This document shows, in pieces, positions 35,426 to 43,369 of a stretch of 64,000 nt of DNA (the stretch's first letter is position 1; the number at the start of each line of letters is the position of its first letter). The notes below the pieces were generated by a model. It was given only the letters and a program-made list of their open reading frames with translations, did not search any database and was not told where the DNA came from. The DNA is taken from contig NZ_SHKO01000002.1 of NCBI RefSeq assembly GCF_004217095.1, positions 310,001-374,000 on the forward strand. The letters are read 5' to 3'. The translations under genes were made by a program, and so were the position numbers. This stretch comes from Advenella incenata (GTDB lineage: Bacteria; Pseudomonadota; Gammaproteobacteria; Burkholderiales; Burkholderiaceae_B).

Positions 35426-36922
35426 ATGAGCACGAGCGTACAGAAAGAAGCGGTACAGTTGGAAGGAATGCAGTCCGATGGTCTCGCTTCATTACTGAAA
35501 AGAGAATTCAAGCCCAAGACTGATCAGGCCCGCGAAGCGGTCGAAAACGCGGTGCGCACGCTGGCCGAACAGGCACTGGCCAACACTGTCACGATGTCTT
35601 CCGATGCCTATTCGACCATCCAGGCGATTATTGCGGAGATTGATCACAAGCTGTCCGAGCAGATCAACCTGATCATGCACAATGAGGAGTTCCAGAAGCT
35701 TGAAGGCGCCTGGCGTGGTCTGCATTATCTGGTGAATAATTCGGAAACCGACGAGCTGCTGAAAATCCGGGTTATGTGTATCACCAAGAAAGAATTGGGT
35801 CGCACCCTCAAGCGCTACAAAGGCGTCGGCTGGGACCAGAGTCCGATTTTCAAACGGATTTACGAAGAAGAATACGGTCAGTTCGGTGGTGAACCTATGG
35901 GTTGTATAGTTGGTGATTATCACTTTGATCATAGCCCTCCGGATGTCGAGCTACTGGGCGAAATGGCCCGCGTCTCTGCTGCGGCACATTGCCCGTTTAT
36001 CTCCGGCGCCTCGCCCGAAGTCATGCAAATGGACTCCTGGCAGGAACTGGCCAACCCACGTGATCTGACCAAGATTTTCTCCAACTCCGAATATGCTGCC
36101 TGGCGCAGTTTGCGCGAGTCCGAAGACTCCCGTTACATCGGCTTGGCCATGCCGCGTTTTCTGGCACGCCTGCCTTATGGGTCACGTACCAACCCAGTCG
36201 ACGAATTTGATTTTGAGGAAGAAACCGACGGTGCAACGCATGAGCGTTACACCTGGGCCAATTCGGCCTACGCCATGGCTTCAAACATTAACCGTTCCTT
36301 CAAGGAATACGGCTGGTGCACTTCCATTCGCGGGGTCGAGTCCGGCGGTGCCGTCGAGGATCTGCCTTGCCACACCTTCCCAACGGACGATGGTGGCGTC
36401 GATATGAAATGTCCGACGGAAATCGCCATTAGTGACCGTCGTGAGGCCGAGCTGGCCAAAAACGGTTTCATGCCGCTGGTGCATCGCAAGAACTCTGACT
36501 TTGCTGCCTTCATCGGCGCACAGTCGCTGCAAAAGCCTCATGAGTATAACGATCCGGATGCCACAGCCAATGCCCGCTTGTCGGCCCGCCTGCCGTATCT
36601 GTTTGCTTGCTGCCGCTTTGCGCATTATCTCAAGTGTATTGTGCGCGACAAAATTGGTTCCTTCCATGAGCGTGATGATATGGAACGTTGGCTCAATGAC
36701 TGGATCATGAATTATGTCGATGGTGATCCAGCCAACTCGTCCCAGGAAACCAAGGCCCGTAAGCCGCTGGCAGCTGCCGAAGTCCAGGTCACCGAAATCG
36801 AAGACAATCCTGGGTATTATGCAGCCAAGTTTTTCCTGCGCCCGCATTACCAGCTTGAAGGCCTGACGGTGTCACTGCGTCTGGTTTCCAAATTGCCATC
36901 TTTGAAACAGAATGAGAATTGA
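35426..36922 (+). CDS. tssC: Type VI secretion contractile sheath large subunit TssC (VipB/ImpC)
   Basis: The 498-residue protein has the standard length. Signature segments are FQKLEGAWRGLHYLVNNSETDELLKIRVM, the FGGEPMGCIVGDYHFDHSPPDVELL strand region, FLARLPYGSRTNPVDEFDFEEE, YTWANSAYAMASNINRSFKEYGW and the C-terminal YYAAKFFLRPHYQLEGLTVSLRLVSKLPS. With TssB it forms the sheath that propels the Hcp tube. It starts 13 bases after tssB. The 184-base gap that follows contains hairpins and separates it from hcp. Confidence 0.97.
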   Translation: MSTSVQKEAVQLEGMQSDGLASLLKREFKPKTDQAREAVENAVRTLAEQALANTVTMSSDAYSTIQAIIAEIDHKLSEQINLIMHNEEFQKLEGAWRGLHYLVNNSETDELLKIRVMCITKKELGRTLKRYKGVGWDQSPIFKRIYEEEYGQFGGEPMGCIVGDYHFDHSPPDVELLGEMARVSAAAHCPFISGASPEVMQMDSWQELANPRDLTKIFSNSEYAAWRSLRESEDSRYIGLAMPRFLARLPYGSRTNPVDEFDFEEETDGATHERYTWANSAYAMASNINRSFKEYGWCTSIRGVESGGAVEDLPCHTFPTDDGGVDMKCPTEIAISDRREAELAKNGFMPLVHRKNSDFAAFIGAQSLQKPHEYNDPDATANARLSARLPYLFACCRFAHYLKCIVRDKIGSFHERDDMERWLNDWIMNYVDGDPANSSQETKARKPLAAAEVQVTEIEDNPGYYAAKFFLRPHYQLEGLTVSLRLVSKLPSLKQNEN

Positions 36923-36963
36923 TTTTTTCGAACATCGCTGGCCCTTCATGGCCAGGTAAAGGG

Positions 36964-36995
36964 TTGCCGGGGCGTCGAAGCGATACCCCGGGCAA
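36964..36995 (+). terminator. Stem-loop after tssC
   Basis: TTGCCGGGG (36964-36972) pairs with CCCC-G-GGCAA (36986-36995) with one bulged G, around a 13-base loop, followed by AAA rather than U. Together with a smaller dyad (ATCCTG at 37004-37009, CAGGAT at 37016-37021) it structures the tssC-hcp gap. It may lower readthrough or set a processing point. Confidence 0.4.
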
Positions 36996-37106
36996 AAAGG
37001 GATATCCTGGTATTACAGGATGCCTTTGAAGTAAGTAGTATGTGAAGCAAAGACAGGCTTTTTGCCTGATCGCAAATCAAATTAATTAGCTCACTAGGAG
37101 AAAATT

Positions 37107-37592
37107 GTGGCTGTTGATATGTTTATGAAAATTGAAGGTACAACCGGTGAATCCAAGGATTCCAATCACAAAGACTGGAGCGACATTCGCTCTTTCGCAT
37201 GGGGCGCAACACAACCGGGCTCAATGTCTACCGGCGGTGGTGGTGGTACAGGCAAAGCCAGCTTCAACGACCTGAACGTTGTTGCTCACGTTGACCGTTC
37301 TGCACCTGCAGTAATGCAACATTGCTCTACCGGTAAACATCTGGCAAGTGTGCAAGTATCCGTCTGCAAAGCGGGTGGTACTCAAGTTGAGTACTCCAGA
37401 ATTACGCTTGAAGATGTTCTGGTCACTTCTGTTCAGTACACAGGTGCGCATGATGGTGAAGGGCTGTTGGTAAACTATGCCTTCCAGGCAGCAAGGATCA
37501 AGAAACAGTACTGGGAGCAAACAGAACAGGGCGGCAAAGGTGCTGAGTCTGTTATTGCTTATGACGTTAAACAAAACAAAATCGTCGGTTAA
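37107..37592 (+). CDS. hcp: Type VI secretion tube protein Hcp (TssD)
   Basis: The protein starts with GTG at 37107, behind an excellent CTAGGAGAAA ribosome binding site, and has 161 residues. Hcp features include the N-terminal MFMKIEGTTGESKDSNHKDWSDIRSFAWG, a glycine-rich extended loop (STGGGGGTGKAS), FNDLNVVAHVDRSAPAVMQHCSTGKHL and YTGAHDGEGLLVNYAFQAARIKKQYWEQ. Hexameric rings stack into the inner tube and are also secreted. The gene has long flanking gaps, with a strong terminator-like hairpin after it. That would allow far more hcp transcript than the rest of the operon. Confidence 0.97.
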   Translation: MAVDMFMKIEGTTGESKDSNHKDWSDIRSFAWGATQPGSMSTGGGGGTGKASFNDLNVVAHVDRSAPAVMQHCSTGKHLASVQVSVCKAGGTQVEYSRITLEDVLVTSVQYTGAHDGEGLLVNYAFQAARIKKQYWEQTEQGGKGAESVIAYDVKQNKIVG

Positions 37593-37641
37593 TCCGCTTT
37601 TGTCGCGTTGGCAGTAAGGGGGCCTTTCTCAGGCTCCAATG

Positions 37642-37691
37642 GAGCTAACAGGTATGCCCCCTAGGGTATCTGTTAGCTCATTGCATTTTTT
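37642..37691 (+). terminator. Intrinsic terminator or attenuator directly after hcp
   Basis: GAGCTAACAG (37642-37651) and CTGTTAGCTC (37670-37679) form a perfect ten-base stem whose loop can pair further through CCC/GGG. Six T residues follow at 37686-37691. This is the best intrinsic terminator in the window, and it sits inside the type VI operon between hcp and tagJ. Confidence 0.75.
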
Positions 37692-37705
37692 AATACGGAA
37701 CGGAT

Positions 37706-38527
37706 ATGACAGGCATCATAAAGGCACTGGATGGCAAGAGCGTTGATGAGCAGCTCGATCAGGTGAAGGCGCAAATAAGAAAAAAACCGGCTGATGCCGA
37801 TCTGCGTGCCCGGCTGTTCCAGTTGCTCGCCGTCAAGGGTTTGTGGGATAAGGCATTTGAGCAATTGAAGCTGAGCTCTGAAATGAACGCGCAAGCCCAG
37901 CCGGTGGCCGTGTTGTATACGGGCGCCATCACGGCAGAACAGGAGCGCGAAGCCGTCTTTCGTGGCGAGAAAACGCCGGCGGTGTTTGAACAGCCACCTG
38001 AGTGGATGGCGATGTTGCTTGAGGCATTGCGCAGTGACGCCGAGACGGCGCAGGCCCTGCGTGAACAGGCGCTGGAAGTAGCGCCGGCTGTCTCTGGCAC
38101 GATTGTGGTCAATGGTCAAGAGCAGGGGGTGGCATTTGAATGGCTGTGCGATGGAGACAGCCGGCTCGGCCCGGTATGCGAGGTCATTGCCAATGGCCGC
38201 TATGGTTGGGTTCCCATGGATATGATTCAGTCGCTGCGCCTGATCCCACCGGAAGGCCTGACTGATCTGATCTGGGTCCAGGCCGAAATCACGCTTGTGA
38301 GTGGCCGCTCTCAGATCGGCCTGATCCCGGCGCGGTACCCGGCGCCCACCGATAAAAATTATGCCGATCTGGACGACGCAAGCAATCTTTCGCGTCGCAC
38401 AGACTGGCAGCAGATCGGCCAGGACATCTATTTCGGAACGGGTCAGAAAATGTGGATGAGCGATGCGGGCGAGTATGCGTTGTTGGATATGCGCAGCATC
38501 ACCTTTCATCACGGACAGTTGAACTGA
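37706..38527 (+). CDS. tagJ: Type VI secretion accessory protein TagJ (ImpE/HsiE family)
   Basis: The 273-residue protein has an N-terminal helical half with TPR character (QLDQVKAQIRKKPADADLRARLFQLLAVKGLWDKAFEQLKL). Its ImpE domain carries FEWLCDGDSRLGPVCEVIANGRYGWVPMDMIQSLRLIPPEGLTDLIWVQAE and RYPAP. In Pseudomonas the homologous HsiE1 binds the N-terminal helix of TssB and associates with the sheath. TagJ is found in a subset of T6SS clusters, and its position between hcp and tssE matches HSI-I. It lies behind the post-hcp hairpin. Confidence 0.92.
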   Translation: MTGIIKALDGKSVDEQLDQVKAQIRKKPADADLRARLFQLLAVKGLWDKAFEQLKLSSEMNAQAQPVAVLYTGAITAEQEREAVFRGEKTPAVFEQPPEWMAMLLEALRSDAETAQALREQALEVAPAVSGTIVVNGQEQGVAFEWLCDGDSRLGPVCEVIANGRYGWVPMDMIQSLRLIPPEGLTDLIWVQAEITLVSGRSQIGLIPARYPAPTDKNYADLDDASNLSRRTDWQQIGQDIYFGTGQKMWMSDAGEYALLDMRSITFHHGQLN

Positions 38528-38590
38528 TCCTCCAGCCTGTATCGGGAACAGAAATAGAACAAAAGCAAGATAGTCACAGGTGTGTCGCAT

Positions 38591-39145
38591 ATGGATATGG
38601 AAGATATTTCAGGTAAACGGACGGCATTCGGCATGCGCGAGCGTCGCGCTGCCAAAGACCGTTTGCAGCCGGCATTGCTGGATCGCCTCACGGACAACGA
38701 ACCGCTGAAGAAAAAGGAAAGCCGCGACAGCGTCATGATCACTTACGATACGCTGCGCCATGCCGTGCTGCGGGATTTGCGCTGGGTGCTGAACACGGTC
38801 AATATTGAAACCGTAGATGACCTGGATGCCTTTGCCCAGGTGCGTAGTTCAACTGTCAATTTCGGTGTTGAAGCGCTGGCCGGCAGACGCATGTCCGAGA
38901 TCGACTGGGTTGATATGGAGCAGTCCATCAAGACAGCCATTATTCACTTCGAACCGCGTATTCTGGCCGACTCGCTGGAAGTGGCCTGTGTCAGCGAAGT
39001 GACCTCGCTAGAGCATCACAATGTGCTCAGTCTGGAGATTCGCGGCAAACTTTGGTGCAATCCCTATCCGCGCGAATTTCTGTTCCGCACCGATATTGAT
39101 CTGGAAAGCGGCCATATGGATCTGCAGGAACAGGGAGCTGCCTGA
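38591..39145 (+). CDS. tssE: Type VI secretion baseplate protein TssE (gp25-like)
   Basis: The ATG at 38591 gives 184 residues and fits the spacing to an upstream AGG; a GTG nine bases earlier is also in frame. The protein has a basic N-terminal region (RERRAAKDRLQPALLDRLTDNE). A gp25-like domain follows, with LRHAVLRDLRWVLNTVNIETVDDLDAFAQVRSSTVNFGVEALAGRRMSEIDW, then the AIIHFEPRI strand and LSLEIRGKLWCNPYPREFLFRTDIDLESG. TssE is a wedge component linking baseplate and sheath. The final base of its stop is the first base of the tssF ATG, showing coupled translation. Confidence 0.92.
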   Translation: MDMEDISGKRTAFGMRERRAAKDRLQPALLDRLTDNEPLKKKESRDSVMITYDTLRHAVLRDLRWVLNTVNIETVDDLDAFAQVRSSTVNFGVEALAGRRMSEIDWVDMEQSIKTAIIHFEPRILADSLEVACVSEVTSLEHHNVLSLEIRGKLWCNPYPREFLFRTDIDLESGHMDLQEQGAA

Positions 39146-41070
39146 TGGAACAGCGCTTCCTGGATTATTACAACCGTGAACTTGCCTACATCCGCGAGAT
39201 GGGCAAGGAGTTCGCTGATCATTACCCCAAGATAGCGGGTCGCCTGGGCATGAATGGCATCGAGGTCGCAGACCCGTATGTCGAACGCTTGCTTGAAGGC
39301 TTCAGTTTCCTGACCGCGCGCATCCATATGAAAATGGACGCCGAGTTCCCGCAGTTTTCCCAGCGGCTGCTCGAAGTGGTCTATCCGAATTATTTGGCGC
39401 CGACTCCATCCATGGCCGTGGTGCAGGTGTCTCCCAGCATGAACGAGGGCAGCCTGGCCAAGGGGTTTGTCCTGCCCAAGGGTACGGTCATGCGTGGCCG
39501 TATTCCCAAAACGGAGCAGACACCCTGCGAATTTGTGACAGGTCATGCACTGACCCTGTGGCCATTGCAGGTGACGGCTGCCGAGCTCTCAGGTGTTCCC
39601 CCCGATCTGCCCCTGAAGCGGATGAATCTGAATAACCGGAACCAGCCTGTGCGCAGCTCGCTGCGCATCCGGCTGGAAATCAAGGGTGGCGTCAAGCTGC
39701 ACGAGTTCAAACTGGATCAGTTGGTATTTCATTTGAATGGTCAGGACATTCATATGCAGCGGCTGCTGGAACTCATTATGGGACACACCATTACGGTGCT
39801 GTGCCATGATGCCGAAAAGCCGGTCAAGTGGATCAACCGCATCAATGTCAATGATGTGCGTCATGAAGGCTTCGAGAGCGACCAGGCGTTGCTGCCTGCC
39901 GAGGCCCGGATCTTTCAGGGCTATCGCATTATCCAGGAATACTTTGCCTTTCCTACGCGCTTCATGTTCTTCAGCGTCAACAATATGCAAAAGGCGCTCA
40001 AGCTGCCGACGGCCATTGCCACAGGCAGTGCCAACGCAGCGGGCGGCCAGGAAAGCCGCAGCTTTGAGCTGACTTTCCTGTTTGACAAAGACATCCCCGA
40101 GCTGCAAGGCAATGTGACCGCAGAGAATCTGGCGCTGCACTGCACGCCGGTCGTTAATCTTTTCCAGAAAAAGGCCGACCGGATCACGATCTCGCCCACT
40201 ACCCACGAATACCATCTGGTCGTTGATCGTACACGACCGCTCGATTTTGAGGTTTACAGCACGGCGCGGGTGGCGGGCTACTCGAACGTGTCCGACCTGA
40301 CAGAAAAAGAATTTCGACCTTTTTTCGGGTCGCTGGGCAGCGATACCGACGATTATGGTGCTTACTACTCCATGCGGCGGGAACCGCGCTTGTTGTCAGA
40401 CACCGCCGCACGCAATGGCGCGCGTACCGGTTATATCGGCAGCGAGGTCTTTATTTCACTTGTGGACAAACACCAGGCGCCGTTTTCCGAGGATTTGCGG
40501 CACCTGAGCATGGATGTGCTGTGCACCAATCGCGATTTGCCCATGCTGATGCCGATTGGCCAGAAGAACGATTTGGCCTTACGCGTGTCGGCGCCCATCG
40601 AAGGCATTAAGATCCTGCGGGGGCCATCACGCCCCCGGCCGGCACTGGCCCAGGGCGCCTATGCCTGGCATCTGATCAGCCATCTGGGCCTCAATTATTT
40701 GAGTCTGATTGATTTGGATACAGAAAAAGGCGCACAAACCCTGCGTGAGATGTTAAAAATATATGCAAATATCGCCGATCCGGCCATTGCCAAGCAGATC
40801 AATGGCGTACGGCATGTACGGGTAGAGGCCGTCCATCATCGCCTGCCCGTGCCGGGCCCAATTGTGTTTGGCAGGGGTGCGCGCATTCATCTGGAAGTGG
40901 ATGAAGGGGCGTTTTCCGGTGTCAGCCCCTATTTGTTCGGGGCCGTGCTCGAGCAGTTTTTTGCCCGGCATGTCTCCATCAATATGATGTCCGAGCTCGT
41001 GCTGTCCACCATGCAGCACGGCGAGCTGGCCCGCTGGAAGCCCCGTATGGGCACCCGGCCTGCCGTCTGA
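39145..41070 (+). CDS. tssF: Type VI secretion baseplate protein TssF (ImpG/VasA)
   Basis: This 641-residue protein has full family length. It begins LDYYNRELAYIREMGKEFADHYPKIAGRLG and VERLLEGFSFLTARIHMKMDAEFPQFSQRLLEVVYPNYLAPTPSM, the classic TssF N-terminus. Middle features include FAFPTRFMFFSV and CTPVVNLFQKKADRITI. The C-terminus (FSGVSPYLFGAVLEQFFARHVSINMMSELVLSTMQHGELARWKPRMG) appears complete. TssF forms the wedge with TssG and TssE. tssG normally follows directly, but here a DUF3540 gene comes next. The intact C-terminus shows that the loss, if any, lies outside tssF. Confidence 0.96.
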   Translation: MEQRFLDYYNRELAYIREMGKEFADHYPKIAGRLGMNGIEVADPYVERLLEGFSFLTARIHMKMDAEFPQFSQRLLEVVYPNYLAPTPSMAVVQVSPSMNEGSLAKGFVLPKGTVMRGRIPKTEQTPCEFVTGHALTLWPLQVTAAELSGVPPDLPLKRMNLNNRNQPVRSSLRIRLEIKGGVKLHEFKLDQLVFHLNGQDIHMQRLLELIMGHTITVLCHDAEKPVKWINRINVNDVRHEGFESDQALLPAEARIFQGYRIIQEYFAFPTRFMFFSVNNMQKALKLPTAIATGSANAAGGQESRSFELTFLFDKDIPELQGNVTAENLALHCTPVVNLFQKKADRITISPTTHEYHLVVDRTRPLDFEVYSTARVAGYSNVSDLTEKEFRPFFGSLGSDTDDYGAYYSMRREPRLLSDTAARNGARTGYIGSEVFISLVDKHQAPFSEDLRHLSMDVLCTNRDLPMLMPIGQKNDLALRVSAPIEGIKILRGPSRPRPALAQGAYAWHLISHLGLNYLSLIDLDTEKGAQTLREMLKIYANIADPAIAKQINGVRHVRVEAVHHRLPVPGPIVFGRGARIHLEVDEGAFSGVSPYLFGAVLEQFFARHVSINMMSELVLSTMQHGELARWKPRMGTRPAV

Positions 41071-41109
41071 ATTGCTGTACGTTGACGATCAACCGCCAAA
41101 GGAAAAAAA

Positions 41110-41760
41110 ATGTCTTCAGTTGCCCAGCCTAAAACCTACCCCGTCTATGATCCGGTGCATTTGATCGGCGTTGTAAAAAAGCAGGATGAGCAGGAGTTTG
41201 TTGTTGAATGCGATGGCCATGAATGGGTCTGCCGCCGCGCGGCCAGTTGCCTGTTGCAGCCACAGGTGGATGACACCGTGCTTATCAGCGGCCCGGAACG
41301 GGAGCGCGTGTACCTGATTGCGGTGATCGAACAGGCGCAGCAGAATGAATCCACGGTCAGTGTACCGGGCAGGCTCAATATCTCGGCCGACTCGGTCAAT
41401 ATCCACAGTGCCGCTGCCATGCAGTTGCGCGGTGGCACTGCGCTGGATATCAACACGGCGCAATTGAAGCTGAGCGCGGAAAAAGGCCAGTGTGTCATCG
41501 ACGAGATGCAATACGTCGGTCGTGAACTGAAAACCACGGTTGGCATGATGCGGGTCATCGGCAAGGTTTACGAGTCGATCATGGACCGTCTGTCATTCAT
41601 GAGCCGCACGTCATTCAAACTGACCGAAGAGGTTGAACACTTGCGGGCCGGCACCATCGATTACCAGGCGGAACAATCTGCCCGCCTGCATTCCAAATAC
41701 ACCGTGGTCACGGCCAAGGACCTGGTCAAGGTCGATGGCAAACAGATCCATATGGGCTGA
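41110..41760 (+). CDS. DUF3540 domain-containing protein (T6SS-associated)
   Basis: The 216-residue protein fits DUF3540, a family usually encoded near vgrG, DUF2169 and PAAR/DUF4150 genes of type VI effector modules. Its N-terminal part has strand-rich segments (VHLIGVVKKQDEQEFVVECDGHEWVCRRAASCLLQPQVDDTVLISG). The C-terminal part has long helical and gp5-like repeat segments (MQLRGGTALDINTAQLKLSAEKG; YQAEQSARLHSKYTVVTAKDLVKVDGKQIHMG) resembling a VgrG or spike appendage. It follows tssF after 39 bases with AAAGGAAAA as ribosome binding site. Its usual neighbours are missing here. Function unknown; spike assembly is a guess from context. Confidence 0.8.
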   Translation: MSSVAQPKTYPVYDPVHLIGVVKKQDEQEFVVECDGHEWVCRRAASCLLQPQVDDTVLISGPERERVYLIAVIEQAQQNESTVSVPGRLNISADSVNIHSAAAMQLRGGTALDINTAQLKLSAEKGQCVIDEMQYVGRELKTTVGMMRVIGKVYESIMDRLSFMSRTSFKLTEEVEHLRAGTIDYQAEQSARLHSKYTVVTAKDLVKVDGKQIHMG

Positions 41761-41762
41761 TC

Positions 41763-41788
41763 CGGGGCGCGCGCCGATGGCCGCCCCG
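41763..41788. terminator. GC-rich hairpin between convergent DUF3540 and efflux genes
   Basis: CGGGGCG (41763-41769) pairs with CGCCCCG (41782-41788) just after the DUF3540 stop and before the end of the leftward MFS gene. It has no U-run, but it is placed where both transcripts should end. Confidence 0.5.
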
Positions 41789-41806
41789 CGTTGTTGCCAG
41801 GTCGCC

Positions 41807-43369
41807 TTAATGGGCGCCCGAGGCAGCACCGGGCTTGGCCATGAACGGCGGTTTAGCCAGCCAGACCAGTCCGACCAGCAGTACAAACAGCCAGCCCAGT
41901 CCCCAGAAGACTTCGTTGAATGATATCTGCAATGCTTGCTGATTAATCAGGTTATTGATATTGTAGGCGGCAATCTCGGTGGTCTCGCCATACTGCTTTA
42001 ACGCTTCTACCGCTGTCGGATTATAGACATTAATATTTTCGTTTAGCTGGGCATGATGAATAACAGCGCGATGGTCCCACAGGAACGTGGTAATCGACGC
42101 CGAGAAACTGCCTCCCAGCACCCGCAAAAAGGCCGCCAGGCCGGAGCCGGCAGCGATCTCATCGGGGCGCAGATCAGACAGCAGAATGGTCAGCACCGGC
42201 ATGAAGAAAAACGCCACACCCAAGCCCAGTACCAGCTGGGTCATGGCAATATGCATGTAATCCAGATCGGTGGTGAAGTCGGCGCGCCAGAACGAGGTGA
42301 AAGACATCACAACGAACGACAGGGACGCCAGCACGCGCAGATCAATATGATTGGCATATTTTCCCACGATCGGCGCCAGAAAGATCGGCAGGATACCGAT
42401 AGGCGCCGACACGATCCCCGACCACATCGAGTCATAGTTCAGGGTGCGTTGCAACCACAAGGGGATTAGCAAGCTGATCGCAAAGAAGGCGGAGTAGCCG
42501 AAAACAAGGGAAATGGTGCCGAAGGCGAAATTGCGATGCCGAAATAGCGTCAGATTCACAATCGGATTGGGATGGGTCAGCTCCCAGATCAGGAACGCAA
42601 TCGTGCCAATAACCGCCACGATCGTCAGTACCACGATAAAGCTCGAACCGAACCAGTCTTTCTCGTTACCCAGGTCCAGCACCACCTGCAGCGAACCTAC
42701 CGCCACAATCAGCAGAATCAGGCCCATATAGTCCACGCCGGATTTAATAATCGAAACCGGACGGCCTCGCATCTGGACAAAGACAATAAAGCTGGCAAAC
42801 AGCCCCACTGGAATATTGATAAAGAAAATCCATTCCCACGAGTAGCTGCTGGTAATCCAGCCGCCCAGGATGGGACCGGCGACTGGCGCGACCACCGTGA
42901 CCATGGACAGGATGGACAGCGCCATGCCACGGCGGGCAGCAGGGTAAATGGAAATCAGCAGGCTTTGCGTGATCGGATACATCGGGCCTGCCACCGCACC
43001 CTGCAAGGCACGAAACACAATCAGCTCTGTCATATTGGTGGATATGCCGCAAAGAAACGACGTAATCACAAACAGGATAGTGCAGATATTGAACAGGCGC
43101 ACCTCACCGAAGCGCCGACTCAGAAAGCCAGTCAGCGGCAGGGTGATGGCATTGCTCACGGCAAAGGAGGTAATGATCCAGGTGCTCTGCGAGGAACTGA
43201 CGCCCAGGTTGCCGGCGATGGTCGGCAACGACACATTGGCAATCGTGGTATCCAGGACCTGCATGAAGGTGGCCAGGCACAGGCCCAGGGTCGTCAGCCA
43301 CAGGCTGGCCGGGGCGAACGGCTGCGCGGGCGTGCCAGGCGGCGTCGCCTTGGATTTTTCGTTACTCAT
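41807..43369 (-). CDS. MFS drug efflux permease, DHA2 family (EmrB-like)
   Basis: The 520-residue protein has the length and about fourteen hydrophobic segments of DHA2 transporters. Motifs include LATFMQVLDTTIANVSLPTIAGNLG in helix 1, WIITSFAVSNAITLPLTGFLSRRFGE (motif A region) and GAVAGPMYPITQSLLISIYPAARRGMALSILSMVTVVAPVAGPILGGWI (motif C). It exports hydrophobic toxic compounds by proton antiport, working with the periplasmic adaptor whose gene overlaps it by eight bases upstream. No outer-membrane channel gene is adjacent. Confidence 0.94.
   Translation of the reverse strand: MSNEKSKATPPGTPAQPFAPASLWLTTLGLCLATFMQVLDTTIANVSLPTIAGNLGVSSSQSTWIITSFAVSNAITLPLTGFLSRRFGEVRLFNICTILFVITSFLCGISTNMTELIVFRALQGAVAGPMYPITQSLLISIYPAARRGMALSILSMVTVVAPVAGPILGGWITSSYSWEWIFFINIPVGLFASFIVFVQMRGRPVSIIKSGVDYMGLILLIVAVGSLQVVLDLGNEKDWFGSSFIVVLTIVAVIGTIAFLIWELTHPNPIVNLTLFRHRNFAFGTISLVFGYSAFFAISLLIPLWLQRTLNYDSMWSGIVSAPIGILPIFLAPIVGKYANHIDLRVLASLSFVVMSFTSFWRADFTTDLDYMHIAMTQLVLGLGVAFFFMPVLTILLSDLRPDEIAAGSGLAAFLRVLGGSFSASITTFLWDHRAVIHHAQLNENINVYNPTAVEALKQYGETTEIAAYNINNLINQQALQISFNEVFWGLGWLFVLLVGLVWLAKPPFMAKPGAASGAH

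Noticed and set aside
37022-37106. Sigma-54 type promoter before hcp
   Set aside because: A GG...GC pair is present, but the spacing is eleven bases instead of ten and the flanking consensus is poor.
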